Assembly: GCA_934394815.1 (NCBI GenBank)
Contig: CAKRRD010000040.1
Coordinates: 1 to 30,385, forward strand
Direction: 5' to 3'
DNA length: 30,385 nt
Source: an uncultured Acetatifactor sp.
GTDB lineage: Bacteria; Bacillota; Clostridia; Lachnospirales; Lachnospiraceae
A program made the position numbers and the translations under genes. Positions 16,201-22,713 of the stretch are shown piece by piece. Every line of letters begins with the position of its first letter. Positions within the stretch are counted from its first letter, which is position 1. A model generated the notes under the pieces. The model worked only from the letters and a program-made list of their open reading frames with translations, ran no database searches and was not told the DNA's origin.

Positions 16201-18990
16201 GTTCTCAGCAGTAAAATGACAACATTGGATATCAGTGCCCCTTCTGGCGGTAACGGAGCAGGTACCTATAATCTGGTTGGCGGATATACCAATGCGGTAT
16301 TGAAAGATATTACAGATTTGAATACACAGACAACTTTCCGGATGACAATCCAGAGAAACAATACGGGTTACTTCTTAAGTTACACGAATCTGGCAACCGG
16401 AGAGACAACCATGAACAAGTATTATCACGGGGATGACTGTGATGAACTGACCAGATTGGATAAGGAGAATATCTATGTCGGTTTCTTCGCCTCCAGAAGT
16501 GCCAGAATCAGCGTAAGCAATGTAAATCTTACAACGATTGATCCCGTCAGGGATGCACCGGCAGAAGAAAGACCTGTAACTTATGTAACGCCGAATTATA
16601 CCATCGAATCTTCCAAGTCGGCAAACAGCGAAAATTATCAGATGGTGTATTATGGAAATGCAACCGGTACACTGACAATTACAAACAGTGAAGGAGTGGT
16701 AATTGTTGATGCACAGAAGGTAGAGGCAAATACCAAATTCCGGGTGGATACCACTCTGAAGAAGGGAGCAAACACTTTCAAAGTAGAATTTACTCCGGAT
16801 GCGGATTATCAGCCTTCCAAGTATGAGCGTTTAAGCAGCTATGATACAGTAACATTTGAGTTTACCGTTGATTATACGGTAATCGACAGCAGAAATATTT
16901 TTGTAAGTCCTTCCGGCAGCAGCGCAGGCGCAGGAACCAGACAGGATCCTGTAGATATCTATACTGCTGTAAAGAAAGCGGCACCGGGACAGAAGATTGT
17001 TCTGATGGAAGGAACTTATACACTGGAGAAAACAGTTGTAGTAGACCGCGGAATCAACGGAACCGCAGAAGCGAGAATTTATATGATTGCGGATCCCAAG
17101 GCATCCACCAGACCGGTTCTGGATTTCCAGGAAAAATGCGCAGGCATGATCCTGGCCGGTGATTACTGGTATTTCCAGGGATTTGATGTGACACGTTCTG
17201 CAAATGCACAGAAGGGTATTCAGGTATCCGGAAGCCATAATATTCTGGACAATCTGAAGGCTTATAAGAATGGTAATACAGGTGTACAGATCAGCCGTTA
17301 TAAGAGCACTGACAGTTGGGAAGACTGGCCTTCTGATAACCTGATCCTGAATTGTAGTTCTTATTTGAATGCAGATGCAGGATATGAGGATGCAGATGGA
17401 TTTGCAGCAAAACTTACCATCGCAGATGGAAATGTATTTGATGGCTGTATTGCAGCTTACAATGCAGATGACGGTTGGGATCTGTTTGCAAAGGTAGAGA
17501 GCGGTACGATCGGACAGGTAACGATCCGTAATAGTGTGGCATTTAAGAATGGTTATATTATCGGAGATAATGGAGAAGAGATCGACGCAGGTAATGGTAA
17601 TGGTTTCAAGATGGGCGGCTCCAGCATGAGCGGACATCACAGACTGGAGAACAGTGTAGCATTTGGTAATAAGGCAAAGGGCATTGACTCCAACAGTTGT
17701 CCGGATATTCAGGTATATAACTCAACCACTTACAACAATGAATCCTTTAACGTTGCATTTTATACCAACGATGCAAAGGAAACAGCATTTATGGCAAAGG
17801 GTATCCTGTCCTTCAAGGATAGTCAGAATGCGGCAGAAAGTCTGGTAGCAGAACAGTTCAAGACAAAGGGTGCGCAGGTAGAAAGTGATTATCTCAATGA
17901 AATGAATTATTACTGGATGGGAGAAAAATCTGTTAATACAGAAGGAACAGAGGCTACAGCTTCCTGGTTCCGCAATACGGATATGCAGAGTGCTATCAAT
18001 GGCGGCATCTACCGTAATGCAGATGGAACCATCAATATGAATGGCTTCCTGGAGGTGACTTCTGTAGTGCCCGAGGGAGTAGGAGCCAGAATGACGGGTA
18101 CGGCATCCGGCGTTATTATCGTGGACGAAGAGAGCGATAACAATGGCACAACAAACGGTGGCTCTGATAACAGTAGCGATGGCACAACAAACGGTGGCTC
18201 TGATAACAGCAGTGATGGCACAACAAACGGTGGTTCTGATAACAGCAGCGATGGCGGAAGCGGTGACAGCAGTGTGAATACTGTGAACTGGGATGATGTT
18301 AAGCTTTCTGTACAGAATAAACTGGTAGAACTGGTGCAAAATCCTAAGATTGTCGGTGTCAACATGAATTTTGTATGTAGTGGAGAGGTTAAAGTACCGG
18401 CATCCATAGTACAGGCAATCAAAGGAACCAATATAACGATTGCATTCCACAGCGGAAACGGCGTGGCACTGAGCATCAGTGGTCAGGATCTGAAGAACAG
18501 AGATTTGTCCAAACTTCAGAATATTGATCTGACGGTAACACAGAACAGCGATGTCATTCCTGCAAACGTGGTAGCTGCCAAGGGCGGAAAAGTAAACAGA
18601 CAGTTTACCATCAGAGACACCGGCAGTTTCGGTGTACCTGTGAACCTTCATGTAAATGTGGGCAAGGAAAATGCAGGCAAGAGCGCTAACCTGTATCGCT
18701 ACAATGCAGAAAAAGGACGTCTGGAGTACTGCGGCTCCTTCACGGTAACTTCCAACGGACAGTCCATGTTTGCAGTATATCGCGGAGGCAGCTATCTGGT
18801 AACGGTAACCGATCGCAGACCTTCCGAGAGTATCTGGTATGCCGGCGGCGATTACACCGTTAAGGCAGGTGATACCCTTTCCAAGATTGCAAAGAGAAAT
18901 CATATGAGTCTGACAGAACTGCTTCGCAGAAATGCACAAATCACCAACCGGGATCTGATCAGAGTCGGCCAGAAGCTGAATCTGAACTAA
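10237..18990 (+). CDS. Giant secreted pectin methylesterase (CE8)-pectate lyase (PL9) with LysM
   Basis: A cell-surface pectin degrader of 2917 residues. A signal peptide (1-36, cut after VQA) precedes an Ala/Thr/Glu-rich linker (37-165). Beta-rich modules follow, including two related repeats starting near 323 and 489 and three carboxypeptidase-regulatory/CNA-B-like modules (730-1000). The CE8 pectin methylesterase (1003-1378) has QDTLY with Asp1200, VDYICG with Asp1223 and Arg1289 in VRAW. Next come Ig-like modules, an FN3 (about 1742-1822), a lectin-like module (about 1830-2105) and the PL9 lyase (2217-2607). PL9 calcium ligands map to Asp2387, Asp2411, Asp2412 and Asp2415, with Lys2458 the probable base. 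A Gly/Ser/Asn linker and a beta domain lead to LysM (2873-2917), which should hold the protein on peptidoglycan. The esterase makes demethylated pectin that the lyase can cut. The start at 10237 has GGAGGT six bases upstream. The frame is intact throughout. Confidence 0.93.
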   Translation: MVDFKGRKGKKRLLALVLAGLMVFSGTGMTPLSVQAETETVQMESAAPEAVETTEATESVVEESTEAGTEVSEAAATTENAATTENAATAENAATAKAVKNVEASDAENVSAGATESSATESTENAETSVQPTEEAVNGAEATEASAEAALLVAEENTVAVQAEAGTYVLEAKGLTAFSQGKVDGDKETAGTDDYFTIIYSSKSKVDGSKKTFDKGGSNEYYSEQRINFGGAASTSKNAVKFETKAAAAVTVWWVEAGDDNRQMTIIDENGTVADTSVTLAKNDSCVSTLKVSSAGTYYLGGKTNNNYIFKVQVTEESTEPLPEAKDINVNVTLNNSNLLGAEDHILLNETDVTKGGTFALKSNTTYKITSSNSDIKATVDGKDSVTLEDSTKELTIALESTVVSLTPVMNGEPLEGNQVVAKGNGKEYPLVNETPVKLPKDAEFTLEVRNAEGSILETWFANVNDKNSFSTKDYADGAEVLITISKVSSVEITPEIKGTGLLAENTITFTNQKDSTDTHQAVSGSSMDLKAKATYDITVSSSELIAMVAGKTSYTTGTDPETISVEVSTPITKTTDWVFNKDNNKNSKEGIAVENQDAKPNVGEILKGTAISGSTGILYYAQGTSSGVNYDTQLRFRAGAVLYLPVQDDTTKVTYVQTSNSEKIDRPTYIGSTESGYSVYMPSGSISITVGDVTDYLVTVDGQKYLPIISGGDVKLSGITLLEYNPVNEVTVSGTIKDAAKAGVKSIIFKNLDNENAELVTAEVNADGGYSAVLKRVDGETHYAASVVASGYKINDTDGVDQFTLTGNGATAKADFTIKEAPTAKVSGKLSGVSDALIKGQLSARLVPDNAAMSPIELNLTRVADGEYSFAEVTLEIGREYTVELTNADDLEVLDDIQLSGTETSPLEIQATAKPVYAVSGKFVTSDKKNSDVKTVTFTNMETEEYSYSAAVTGDSYTINLRAGNYVTSVESGSYSAFDHVEVTDQAVSNDVYLQGAVDTSTVAYRETVEVGEGKEFTRIADAVSYIARMDRNAGQRVTIKLDADKIYREQLVIDTPDITIEGNGSTITWYYGVGFSYYSAKLSEDGKSAYYDEAYAVDKYNKQMISQNPGHWGATVNLLSGARGFAAENLTFENSLNRYLTEEELADGAAENASAAITARNTKNINVLTKAAKERACVLYIQADDTEYKNCKLLSRQDTLYTGDNTENSYFKDCLIEGNVDYICGDGNAVFDGCTLSMLGYAEGDSTGGIIVANKAKADQGYLFSGCKIVYSNNAGVKKTTQNILVRAWDAGTVYWINTEVADADIIAAKAYKDMNSKASDAHYYEYNTHTAAGEILDSKRTLTDDEQKTVVTMLTKEEADAVQMTSFFGSWAPEYYEGDLTIEIAEAALKLTAPVKKAAVDNTVSCTAAGVSTSKATWYEGDKAFTGENFAADTEYTAKVTLTAGNRYKFQADLSVTVDGAETKTVVSKDGKTVEVTIVYPKTDEDGYYELKLENGLKAGVAYEGGFSVLQDMDYKAVDGGDLVGGVRYPGYVAGKANPTTAGVNSKGNIPDAGSVLKVVAERDGRLKVAVKINGGKNITVYLVDEATGTAVDKHTNEGSASEKVALTFNLTAGHTYYLYGNGTKLPLYSVVADYRKPVAWDKIAAPELGTPVADNKTGTITVPYTAQVGGRNADSIEVRMLQDGKVVSTVSSTVEGDSGEVVFEPAASGNYSFQAALKRTDCEDKMSRETENVAFVLPMKQPVIIGVENLGNGAAKFSWKEVPEADGYKVYLDGVLQATVTTLSYKFKGLTVGQKYEFGVEAVRGQDIDVSSRATVEQTITAEARKLWNYAAFGSGTDTMSENGKNNGYSGNLEDGTLKLWSLNSKGKLVPASTDGLAYYYTVMDAETENFTLTADITVDSWTFTNGQEGFGLMAADSVGENGDSSVFWNNSYMVSATKVEYLWDAAEGKISDSGDKYTMKLGVGSQEKIGVTPEAVAADTAVKVLSSKMTTLDISAPSGGNGAGTYNLVGGYTNAVLKDITDLNTQTTFRMTIQRNNTGYFLSYTNLATGETTMNKYYHGDDCDELTRLDKENIYVGFFASRSARISVSNVNLTTIDPVRDAPAEERPVTYVTPNYTIESSKSANSENYQMVYYGNATGTLTITNSEGVVIVDAQKVEANTKFRVDTTLKKGANTFKVEFTPDADYQPSKYERLSSYDTVTFEFTVDYTVIDSRNIFVSPSGSSAGAGTRQDPVDIYTAVKKAAPGQKIVLMEGTYTLEKTVVVDRGINGTAEARIYMIADPKASTRPVLDFQEKCAGMILAGDYWYFQGFDVTRSANAQKGIQVSGSHNILDNLKAYKNGNTGVQISRYKSTDSWEDWPSDNLILNCSSYLNADAGYEDADGFAAKLTIADGNVFDGCIAAYNADDGWDLFAKVESGTIGQVTIRNSVAFKNGYIIGDNGEEIDAGNGNGFKMGGSSMSGHHRLENSVAFGNKAKGIDSNSCPDIQVYNSTTYNNESFNVAFYTNDAKETAFMAKGILSFKDSQNAAESLVAEQFKTKGAQVESDYLNEMNYYWMGEKSVNTEGTEATASWFRNTDMQSAINGGIYRNADGTINMNGFLEVTSVVPEGVGARMTGTASGVIIVDEESDNNGTTNGGSDNSSDGTTNGGSDNSSDGTTNGGSDNSSDGGSGDSSVNTVNWDDVKLSVQNKLVELVQNPKIVGVNMNFVCSGEVKVPASIVQAIKGTNITIAFHSGNGVALSISGQDLKNRDLSKLQNIDLTVTQNSDVIPANVVAAKGGKVNRQFTIRDTGSFGVPVNLHVNVGKENAGKSANLYRYNAEKGRLEYCGSFTVTSNGQSMFAVYRGGSYLVTVTDRRPSESIWYAGGDYTVKAGDTLSKIAKRNHMSLTELLRRNAQITNRDLIRVGQKLNLN
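10462..10515 (+). repeat. Three 18-bp in-frame repeats in the N-terminal linker
   Basis: The unit GCTACGACAGAGAACGCA occurs three times in tandem (10462, 10480, 10498), with one base change in the last. It encodes ATTENA, ATTENA, ATAENA just after the signal peptide. Such repeats expand and contract by slippage without breaking the frame. Confidence 0.85.
18145..18252 (+). repeat. Three 36-bp in-frame repeats in the C-terminal linker
   Basis: Near-perfect 36-bp units start at 18145, 18181 and 18217, each encoding GTTNGGSDNSSD. They form a flexible hydrophilic linker between the PL9 lyase and the wall-binding end. Differences are silent third-position changes (for example AGT/AGC). Confidence 0.9.
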
Positions 18991-19045
18991 TCGGTAGAAG
19001 TTCTGTAAGAGACAGAGAAAGGTACAAGACGGGAAACTGTAAAAC

Positions 19046-19082
19046 AAAAAAACGGATGGCTTGGGAGGGCCATCCGTTTTTG
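19046..19082. terminator. Bidirectional terminator between the pectinase and D-LDH genes
   Basis: ACGGATGGC (19052-19060) pairs with GCCATCCGT (19069-19077). The stem is flanked by an A-run on the left and a T-run on the right, so it can end transcription from both convergent genes. Confidence 0.88.
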
Positions 19083-19083
19083 G

Positions 19084-20073
19084 TTATCGCACCTGATTGG
19101 GGCTGGCCTTTCCGCTTCCGAAGTCCACTGCATTTTGCAAAGTGGTCTCTGCGATGGCCTCCAGTGCTTCCCTGGTGAAGAATCCCTGATGGGATGTGAT
19201 CATGACATTGGGGAAGGACAGAAGTCTTGCGGTGGTGGAGTGTTCCAGAATCTCATCGGAGCGGTCCTCGAAGACATTTTTCGTCTCTTCCTCGTAGACA
19301 TCCAGGCCGACCCCGGCGAATTTGTGCAGGCGGATACCCTCGATGAGATCCTGGGTCTTGACCAGAGCTCCACGGGAGGTGTTGACGAGAATGACGCCAT
19401 CCTTCATTTTCCGGATGGTGTCAAGCTGGATCAGGTGGTAAGTGGAGTCCATCAGGGGGCAGTGAAGGGAGATCAGGTCGCTTTCCGCCAGAAGTTCGTC
19501 CAGAGTCACGTAGGTGACAATGTCTTTCAGGTCGGGATTCTCGTAGACATCGTAAGCGATGACCTTCATACCGAAACCGTTGCAGATCCGGCACATGGCG
19601 GCACCAATCCGGCCGGTACCGATGATTCCGGCGATCTTGCCGTGGAAGTTGAAGCCAATGAGGCCGGCGAGACTGAAATCATTTTCCCGGACTTTGTTAT
19701 AGGCTTTGTACAGGCGGCGGTTGCAGGCCAACGCCAGAGCCATGGCATGTTCCGCTACGGCTTCCGGGGAATAACCGGGGACACGCATGACGCATATGCC
19801 ATAGGCGGCTGCTTTTTCCAGATCCACATTGTTATATCCGGCACAGCGCAGAAGGACGAGACGGACGCCTTTTTCATGAAGGATTTTTAACGTAGCCTCT
19901 CCTACGTTGGAACTGACGAAGGCGCAGACGGCATCGAAACCGTCGGCCAGAGCGGCAGTGCGGGGATCCAGATCCGGACGGATGTATTCGATCTGGATAT
20001 CGGGATATTTTTTCAGAGCCGCCTCGAAAGATTCTTTATCATAGCTTTTAGTATCGTAAAATAATATTTTCAT
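19084..20073 (-). CDS. ldhA: D-lactate dehydrogenase (D-2-hydroxyacid dehydrogenase)
   Basis: Cytosolic NAD-dependent enzyme that reduces pyruvate to D-lactate, regenerating NAD during fermentation. It has 329 residues. The Rossmann motif GTGRIG starts at residue 152. The catalytic triad is Arg234 (NTSRGALV), Glu263 (in DVYEEE) and His295 (SHQGFFT), offset by one from the Lactobacillus bulgaricus D-LDH numbering (235, 264, 296). This makes D-LDH much more likely than a phosphoglycerate or hydroxyisocaproate paralogue, though the latter is not excluded. The start at 20073 follows GAGGAGGAC; an upstream in-frame ATG at 20127 has none. It is transcribed alone from a good promoter at 20144-20172. 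Confidence 0.92.
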   Translation of the reverse strand: MKILFYDTKSYDKESFEAALKKYPDIQIEYIRPDLDPRTAALADGFDAVCAFVSSNVGEATLKILHEKGVRLVLLRCAGYNNVDLEKAAAYGICVMRVPGYSPEAVAEHAMALALACNRRLYKAYNKVRENDFSLAGLIGFNFHGKIAGIIGTGRIGAAMCRICNGFGMKVIAYDVYENPDLKDIVTYVTLDELLAESDLISLHCPLMDSTYHLIQLDTIRKMKDGVILVNTSRGALVKTQDLIEGIRLHKFAGVGLDVYEEETKNVFEDRSDEILEHSTTARLLSFPNVMITSHQGFFTREALEAIAETTLQNAVDFGSGKASPNQVR

Positions 20074-20143
20074 AACAGTCCTCCTCGGGTTGATTTTTAT
20101 AGTATGTGTATTGCTGTTTTTAATCATGCCCCGATTTGGATTT

Positions 20144-20172
20144 ACTATAGCTCAAAATGTAGAAATTGTCTA
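20144..20172 (-). promoter_or_regulatory. Promoter of the D-lactate dehydrogenase gene
   Basis: On the minus strand TAGACA (20172-20167) and TATAGT (20149-20144) are separated by 17 bases. Each matches consensus at five of six positions. It lies about 70 bases upstream of the start codon. No clear Rex or other operator was recognised. Confidence 0.65.
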
Positions 20173-20263
20173 TCATAATTCCAAAGCGATATTGAGAAAA
20201 ATTATAAAAATGATGCAGATATGATGCAAAGGGCGGATATACTGGTGTCAGGAGGTGAGGATT

Positions 20264-21217
20264 ATGAAAAAGGTATTTTTTGCAGCGGTAATTGCCGGAG
20301 TATTGCTGGGATTTGCGTCCTGTGGGAACCGGGAGACGGCGGCTGGTCCGGAGACGGAGACCGTTATAGACAGTATCGGGGAGACCCGGGACAGTCAGGC
20401 GACAGAAGAGACGGCAGCCGGAGTGACGGAGGCCGTGGAACTGCCCACACAGGCGGAAACAGCAGAAAGCCAAAGCAGTACACAGGAAAGTGATCAGGTA
20501 CGGTTTGCCGTGGAAGACCATGACGGCAGCAGTGCCCCCGGGGATAAGACAAGGGATTATAAGTATTCTTACCAGACGGTCGAGATTACAATTCCGGGGA
20601 ATGCGGCGGTACAGGAGAAGATTCAGAAGGATCTGGATAAATATGTAGACGATTTTGTGGAAGGAATTCAGGCCGGAGATCTTGGCACTCTCTATGAGGA
20701 TATGACTGTATATGAGCAAAGCTATGAGGATCTTACTTTTCACGTAATTCGTGCGGATGATAAGGTGATCAGTCTTGCGTGGGGAATTGAAGGTTATAAT
20801 CAGGGAGCCCATGGATGGTATACGTTGTACTATATGAACTATTATACGCAGACCGGGGAGAAAATTACTTTTGAAAGTCTGGGAAGCGGATTCCGCGACA
20901 AAGCACTGGGACTGGTGACAGCCGCAGCGGCGGAAAGGCAGGCAAAAGAGGACTGCTTTTTTAATGATTATGAAAAGAGCATAAAACTGGTGGTGCTGGA
21001 CGGTACGGAAGACCTGGATCCTATCTATCAGGAAATCTACGGAGCGGATATTGCGGGTGCGGACAATGGTGTAGCAACACCGACTTTCAGCATTACGGAG
21101 GATGGATTTGTATTCGAATCCGGTCAGTATGTATTACAGTCCTACGCCGTCGGAATCGTTGATTTCGAGATTCCGGCAGAGGATTTCGGGGATGCCCTGA
21201 CGGCAGATATTTTTTAG
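20264..21217 (+). CDS. DUF3298/RsiV-like lipoprotein
   Basis: Secreted lipoprotein of 317 residues with unknown function. The signal peptide ends in FASC, giving an acylated Cys20. An acidic Thr/Glu/Ala-rich tether follows (about 21-85). The rest is a DUF4163/DUF3298-type domain as found in RsiV and PdaC. Visible hallmarks are an early strand KYSYQTVEITIPG, the central NQGAHGWYTLYYMNYYTQTGEKITFESL, and the closing DGFVFESGQYVLQSYAVGIVDFEIP. RsiV binds lysozyme and controls a sigma factor, but this protein is a lipoprotein with no cytoplasmic anti-sigma domain, so that role does not carry over. The start at 20264 follows GGAGGTGAGG. A possible -10 TATACT is at 20238, without a good -35. Confidence 0.8.
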   Translation: MKKVFFAAVIAGVLLGFASCGNRETAAGPETETVIDSIGETRDSQATEETAAGVTEAVELPTQAETAESQSSTQESDQVRFAVEDHDGSSAPGDKTRDYKYSYQTVEITIPGNAAVQEKIQKDLDKYVDDFVEGIQAGDLGTLYEDMTVYEQSYEDLTFHVIRADDKVISLAWGIEGYNQGAHGWYTLYYMNYYTQTGEKITFESLGSGFRDKALGLVTAAAAERQAKEDCFFNDYEKSIKLVVLDGTEDLDPIYQEIYGADIAGADNGVATPTFSITEDGFVFESGQYVLQSYAVGIVDFEIPAEDFGDALTADIF

Positions 21218-21300
21218 AAAATCGCGGGCCTGACGGATGAGAAGATTTGTGCAGGAAAGGACTTTACACGGGCTGACACTGTGTATATAATAAGAACATT

Positions 21301-21384
21301 GGGAATGAGGTTCTCCCGGAAGCGTAAGCTTCGAACCGCCGGAATTGGAACATACGAATTCGATTTGGCTGATGACTTCTGCAG
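21301..21384 (+). promoter_or_regulatory. Fluoride (crcB-type) riboswitch aptamer
   Basis: The conserved fluoride-riboswitch blocks appear in order: GGGAATGAGGTTCTCCC (21301-21317), GAACCGCC (21333-21340) and GGCTGATGACTTCTGC (21367-21382). Stem one is GGGA/TCCC and stem two includes GCC/GGC. The pseudoknot GAGGUU (21307-21312) pairs with GACUUC (21374-21379) with two G-U wobbles. Between the first two blocks a perfect extra hairpin carries a GNRA tetraloop, GAAGC-GUAA-GCUUC (21319-21332). The aptamer lies upstream of a cation/proton antiporter, a gene class known to be fluoride-regulated. The identification comes from remembered consensus; a covariance-model search against the crcB RNA family would confirm it. 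Confidence 0.93.
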
Positions 21385-21410
21385 AATATGCAGGGGACAC
21401 CAGCCTTTTT
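21367..21410 (+). terminator. Riboswitch expression platform: terminator overlapping the aptamer
   Basis: GGCTG (21367-21371) pairs with CAGCC (21401-21405), immediately followed by TTTTT. Inside, CTTCTGC (21376-21382) pairs with GCAGGGG (21390-21396). The left arm consists of the last conserved aptamer block, so aptamer and terminator are mutually exclusive. Fluoride binding should therefore prevent termination and turn the antiporter gene on. Confidence 0.85.
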
Positions 21411-21454
21411 GTTGGAATGAAAAAGTCCTGCTGCGACAAAACGGAGGAATTTTT

Positions 21455-22660
21455 ATGCTTACATCATTGGGACTGATTTTTTTATTGGGACTGCTTATGG
21501 CGGCGATCTGCCAGAAGATCCATCTGCCCCGCATCATTGGATTGCTGCTTACAGGTATCATTCTGGGGCCTTATGTGCTGAATTTGTTGGATGTGTCGAT
21601 CCTGAATATCTCATCGGAACTGCGGCAGATCGCGTTGATTATTATTTTGCTGAAGGCCGGGTTGTCGCTGGATCTGAAGGATCTGAAAAAAGTGGGGCGC
21701 TCCGCAGTCATGTTATCCTGTGTTCCGGCGACTTGTGAGCTGCTGGCTTTTGTGGTATTTGCACCGATGATTCTCAATATCAGCCGGGTGGATGCGGCGG
21801 TCATGGGAGCAGTTCTGGCAGCAGTGTCCCCGGCGGTGGTGGTGCCGCGGATGGTACATCTCATGGAGACGGGCTACGGTACGGAGAAAAGCATTCCGCA
21901 GATGATCCTGGCGGGAGCCTCCTGCGATGACATTTATGTCATAGTGCTGTTTTCCACTTTCGTCGGGATGGCGCAGGGTGGCCAGGTCAATGCGCTGGAT
22001 TTCGTGAATATTCCGGTATCGATCCTGACCGGCGTGCTGTTCGGCACACTGGTGGGATGGCTGTTGGGACAGCTGTTTGAACTGTTGTACCGGAAGGGCA
22101 GTTATGTGCGTAACAGCATGAAAGTCATTATCATCATGGGGTTATCCTTCTTGTTAATGGCTTTGGAAACGCTGTTAAAGGGAATGGTGGCCTTTTCCGG
22201 TCTGCTTGCGGTAGTGAGCATGGCCTGCGCGTTGAAAATACGGGCACCGAGGGAGGTCACCGGCAGATTGTCCGCCAAGTTTGGAAAGCTGTGGCTGGCG
22301 GCAGAGGTGGTGCTGTTCGTGCTGGTGGGCGCAGCGGTGGATATCCGCTATACCATGGAAGCCGGACCGGCAGCGGTAGCAATGATCCTGTTGGCACTGG
22401 TGTTCCGCTCCATCGGTGTGGCACTGTGTATGCTGGGAACGGATCTCAATAAGAAGGAGAGGCTGTTCTGCATGATCGCCTATCTGCCGAAGGCTACGGT
22501 ACAGGCCGCCATCGGCTCTGTGCCGTTAGCGATGGGACTGCCCTGCGGCAAGATTGTCCTGTCCGTGGCAGTGCTGGCGATCCTTATTACGGCACCATTG
22601 GGCGCGCTGGGAATGGATGCCACATACCGGAAGCTGCTGGAATGTAATTCACTGCAATAA
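21455..22660 (+). CDS. Cation/proton antiporter (CPA family), fluoride-regulated
   Basis: Integral membrane antiporter of 401 residues with about 11-12 hydrophobic segments. The paired acidic residues Asp158-Asp159 in ASCDDIYV sit in the middle of a membrane segment, the position of the ion-binding pair in CPA Na+/H+ exchangers. A second family block reads GAVLAAVSPAVVVPRM. There is no C-terminal RCK/TrkA domain, unlike KefB/KefC. The start at 21455 follows GGAGG at seven bases; an upstream extension would run through the riboswitch. The riboswitch indicates a role when fluoride is present, either moving fluoride-linked ions or restoring pH after HF entry. The transported ion is not readable. 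No crcB or fluoride CLC gene is in this window. Confidence 0.88.
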   Translation: MLTSLGLIFLLGLLMAAICQKIHLPRIIGLLLTGIILGPYVLNLLDVSILNISSELRQIALIIILLKAGLSLDLKDLKKVGRSAVMLSCVPATCELLAFVVFAPMILNISRVDAAVMGAVLAAVSPAVVVPRMVHLMETGYGTEKSIPQMILAGASCDDIYVIVLFSTFVGMAQGGQVNALDFVNIPVSILTGVLFGTLVGWLLGQLFELLYRKGSYVRNSMKVIIIMGLSFLLMALETLLKGMVAFSGLLAVVSMACALKIRAPREVTGRLSAKFGKLWLAAEVVLFVLVGAAVDIRYTMEAGPAAVAMILLALVFRSIGVALCMLGTDLNKKERLFCMIAYLPKATVQAAIGSVPLAMGLPCGKIVLSVAVLAILITAPLGALGMDATYRKLLECNSLQ

Positions 22661-22665
22661 TCCGA

Positions 22666-22694
22666 TTGATTTTAGGAAATCCTTATGCCATAAT
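22666..22694 (+). promoter_or_regulatory. Candidate promoter of the Fic gene
   Basis: TTGATT (22666-22671) and CATAAT (22689-22694) are 17 bases apart, with four and five consensus matches. There is no terminator between the antiporter and the Fic gene, so readthrough from the riboswitch-controlled transcript is also possible. Confidence 0.45.
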
Positions 22695-22713
22695 GATAGA
22701 AACGGAGGAGATT

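Noticed and set aside
17722..19047. 441-codon minus-strand open frame antisense to the pectinase 3' end
   Set aside because: It is a shadow of codon bias. It runs across the terminator at 19046 and through the linker repeats, and its product is Cys/Ile-rich with no domain or start signal. Other long antisense frames in this gene (such as 13948-15090) look the same.
19135..19890. 251-codon plus-strand open frame antisense to D-lactate dehydrogenase
   Set aside because: The minus-strand frame carries all D-LDH catalytic residues; the plus-strand frame has no ribosome binding site or recognisable domain.
20264..21217. Lipoprotein as an RsiV-type anti-sigma factor
   Set aside because: It has a lipobox signal and no cytoplasmic anti-sigma segment, and no ECF sigma factor gene is adjacent.
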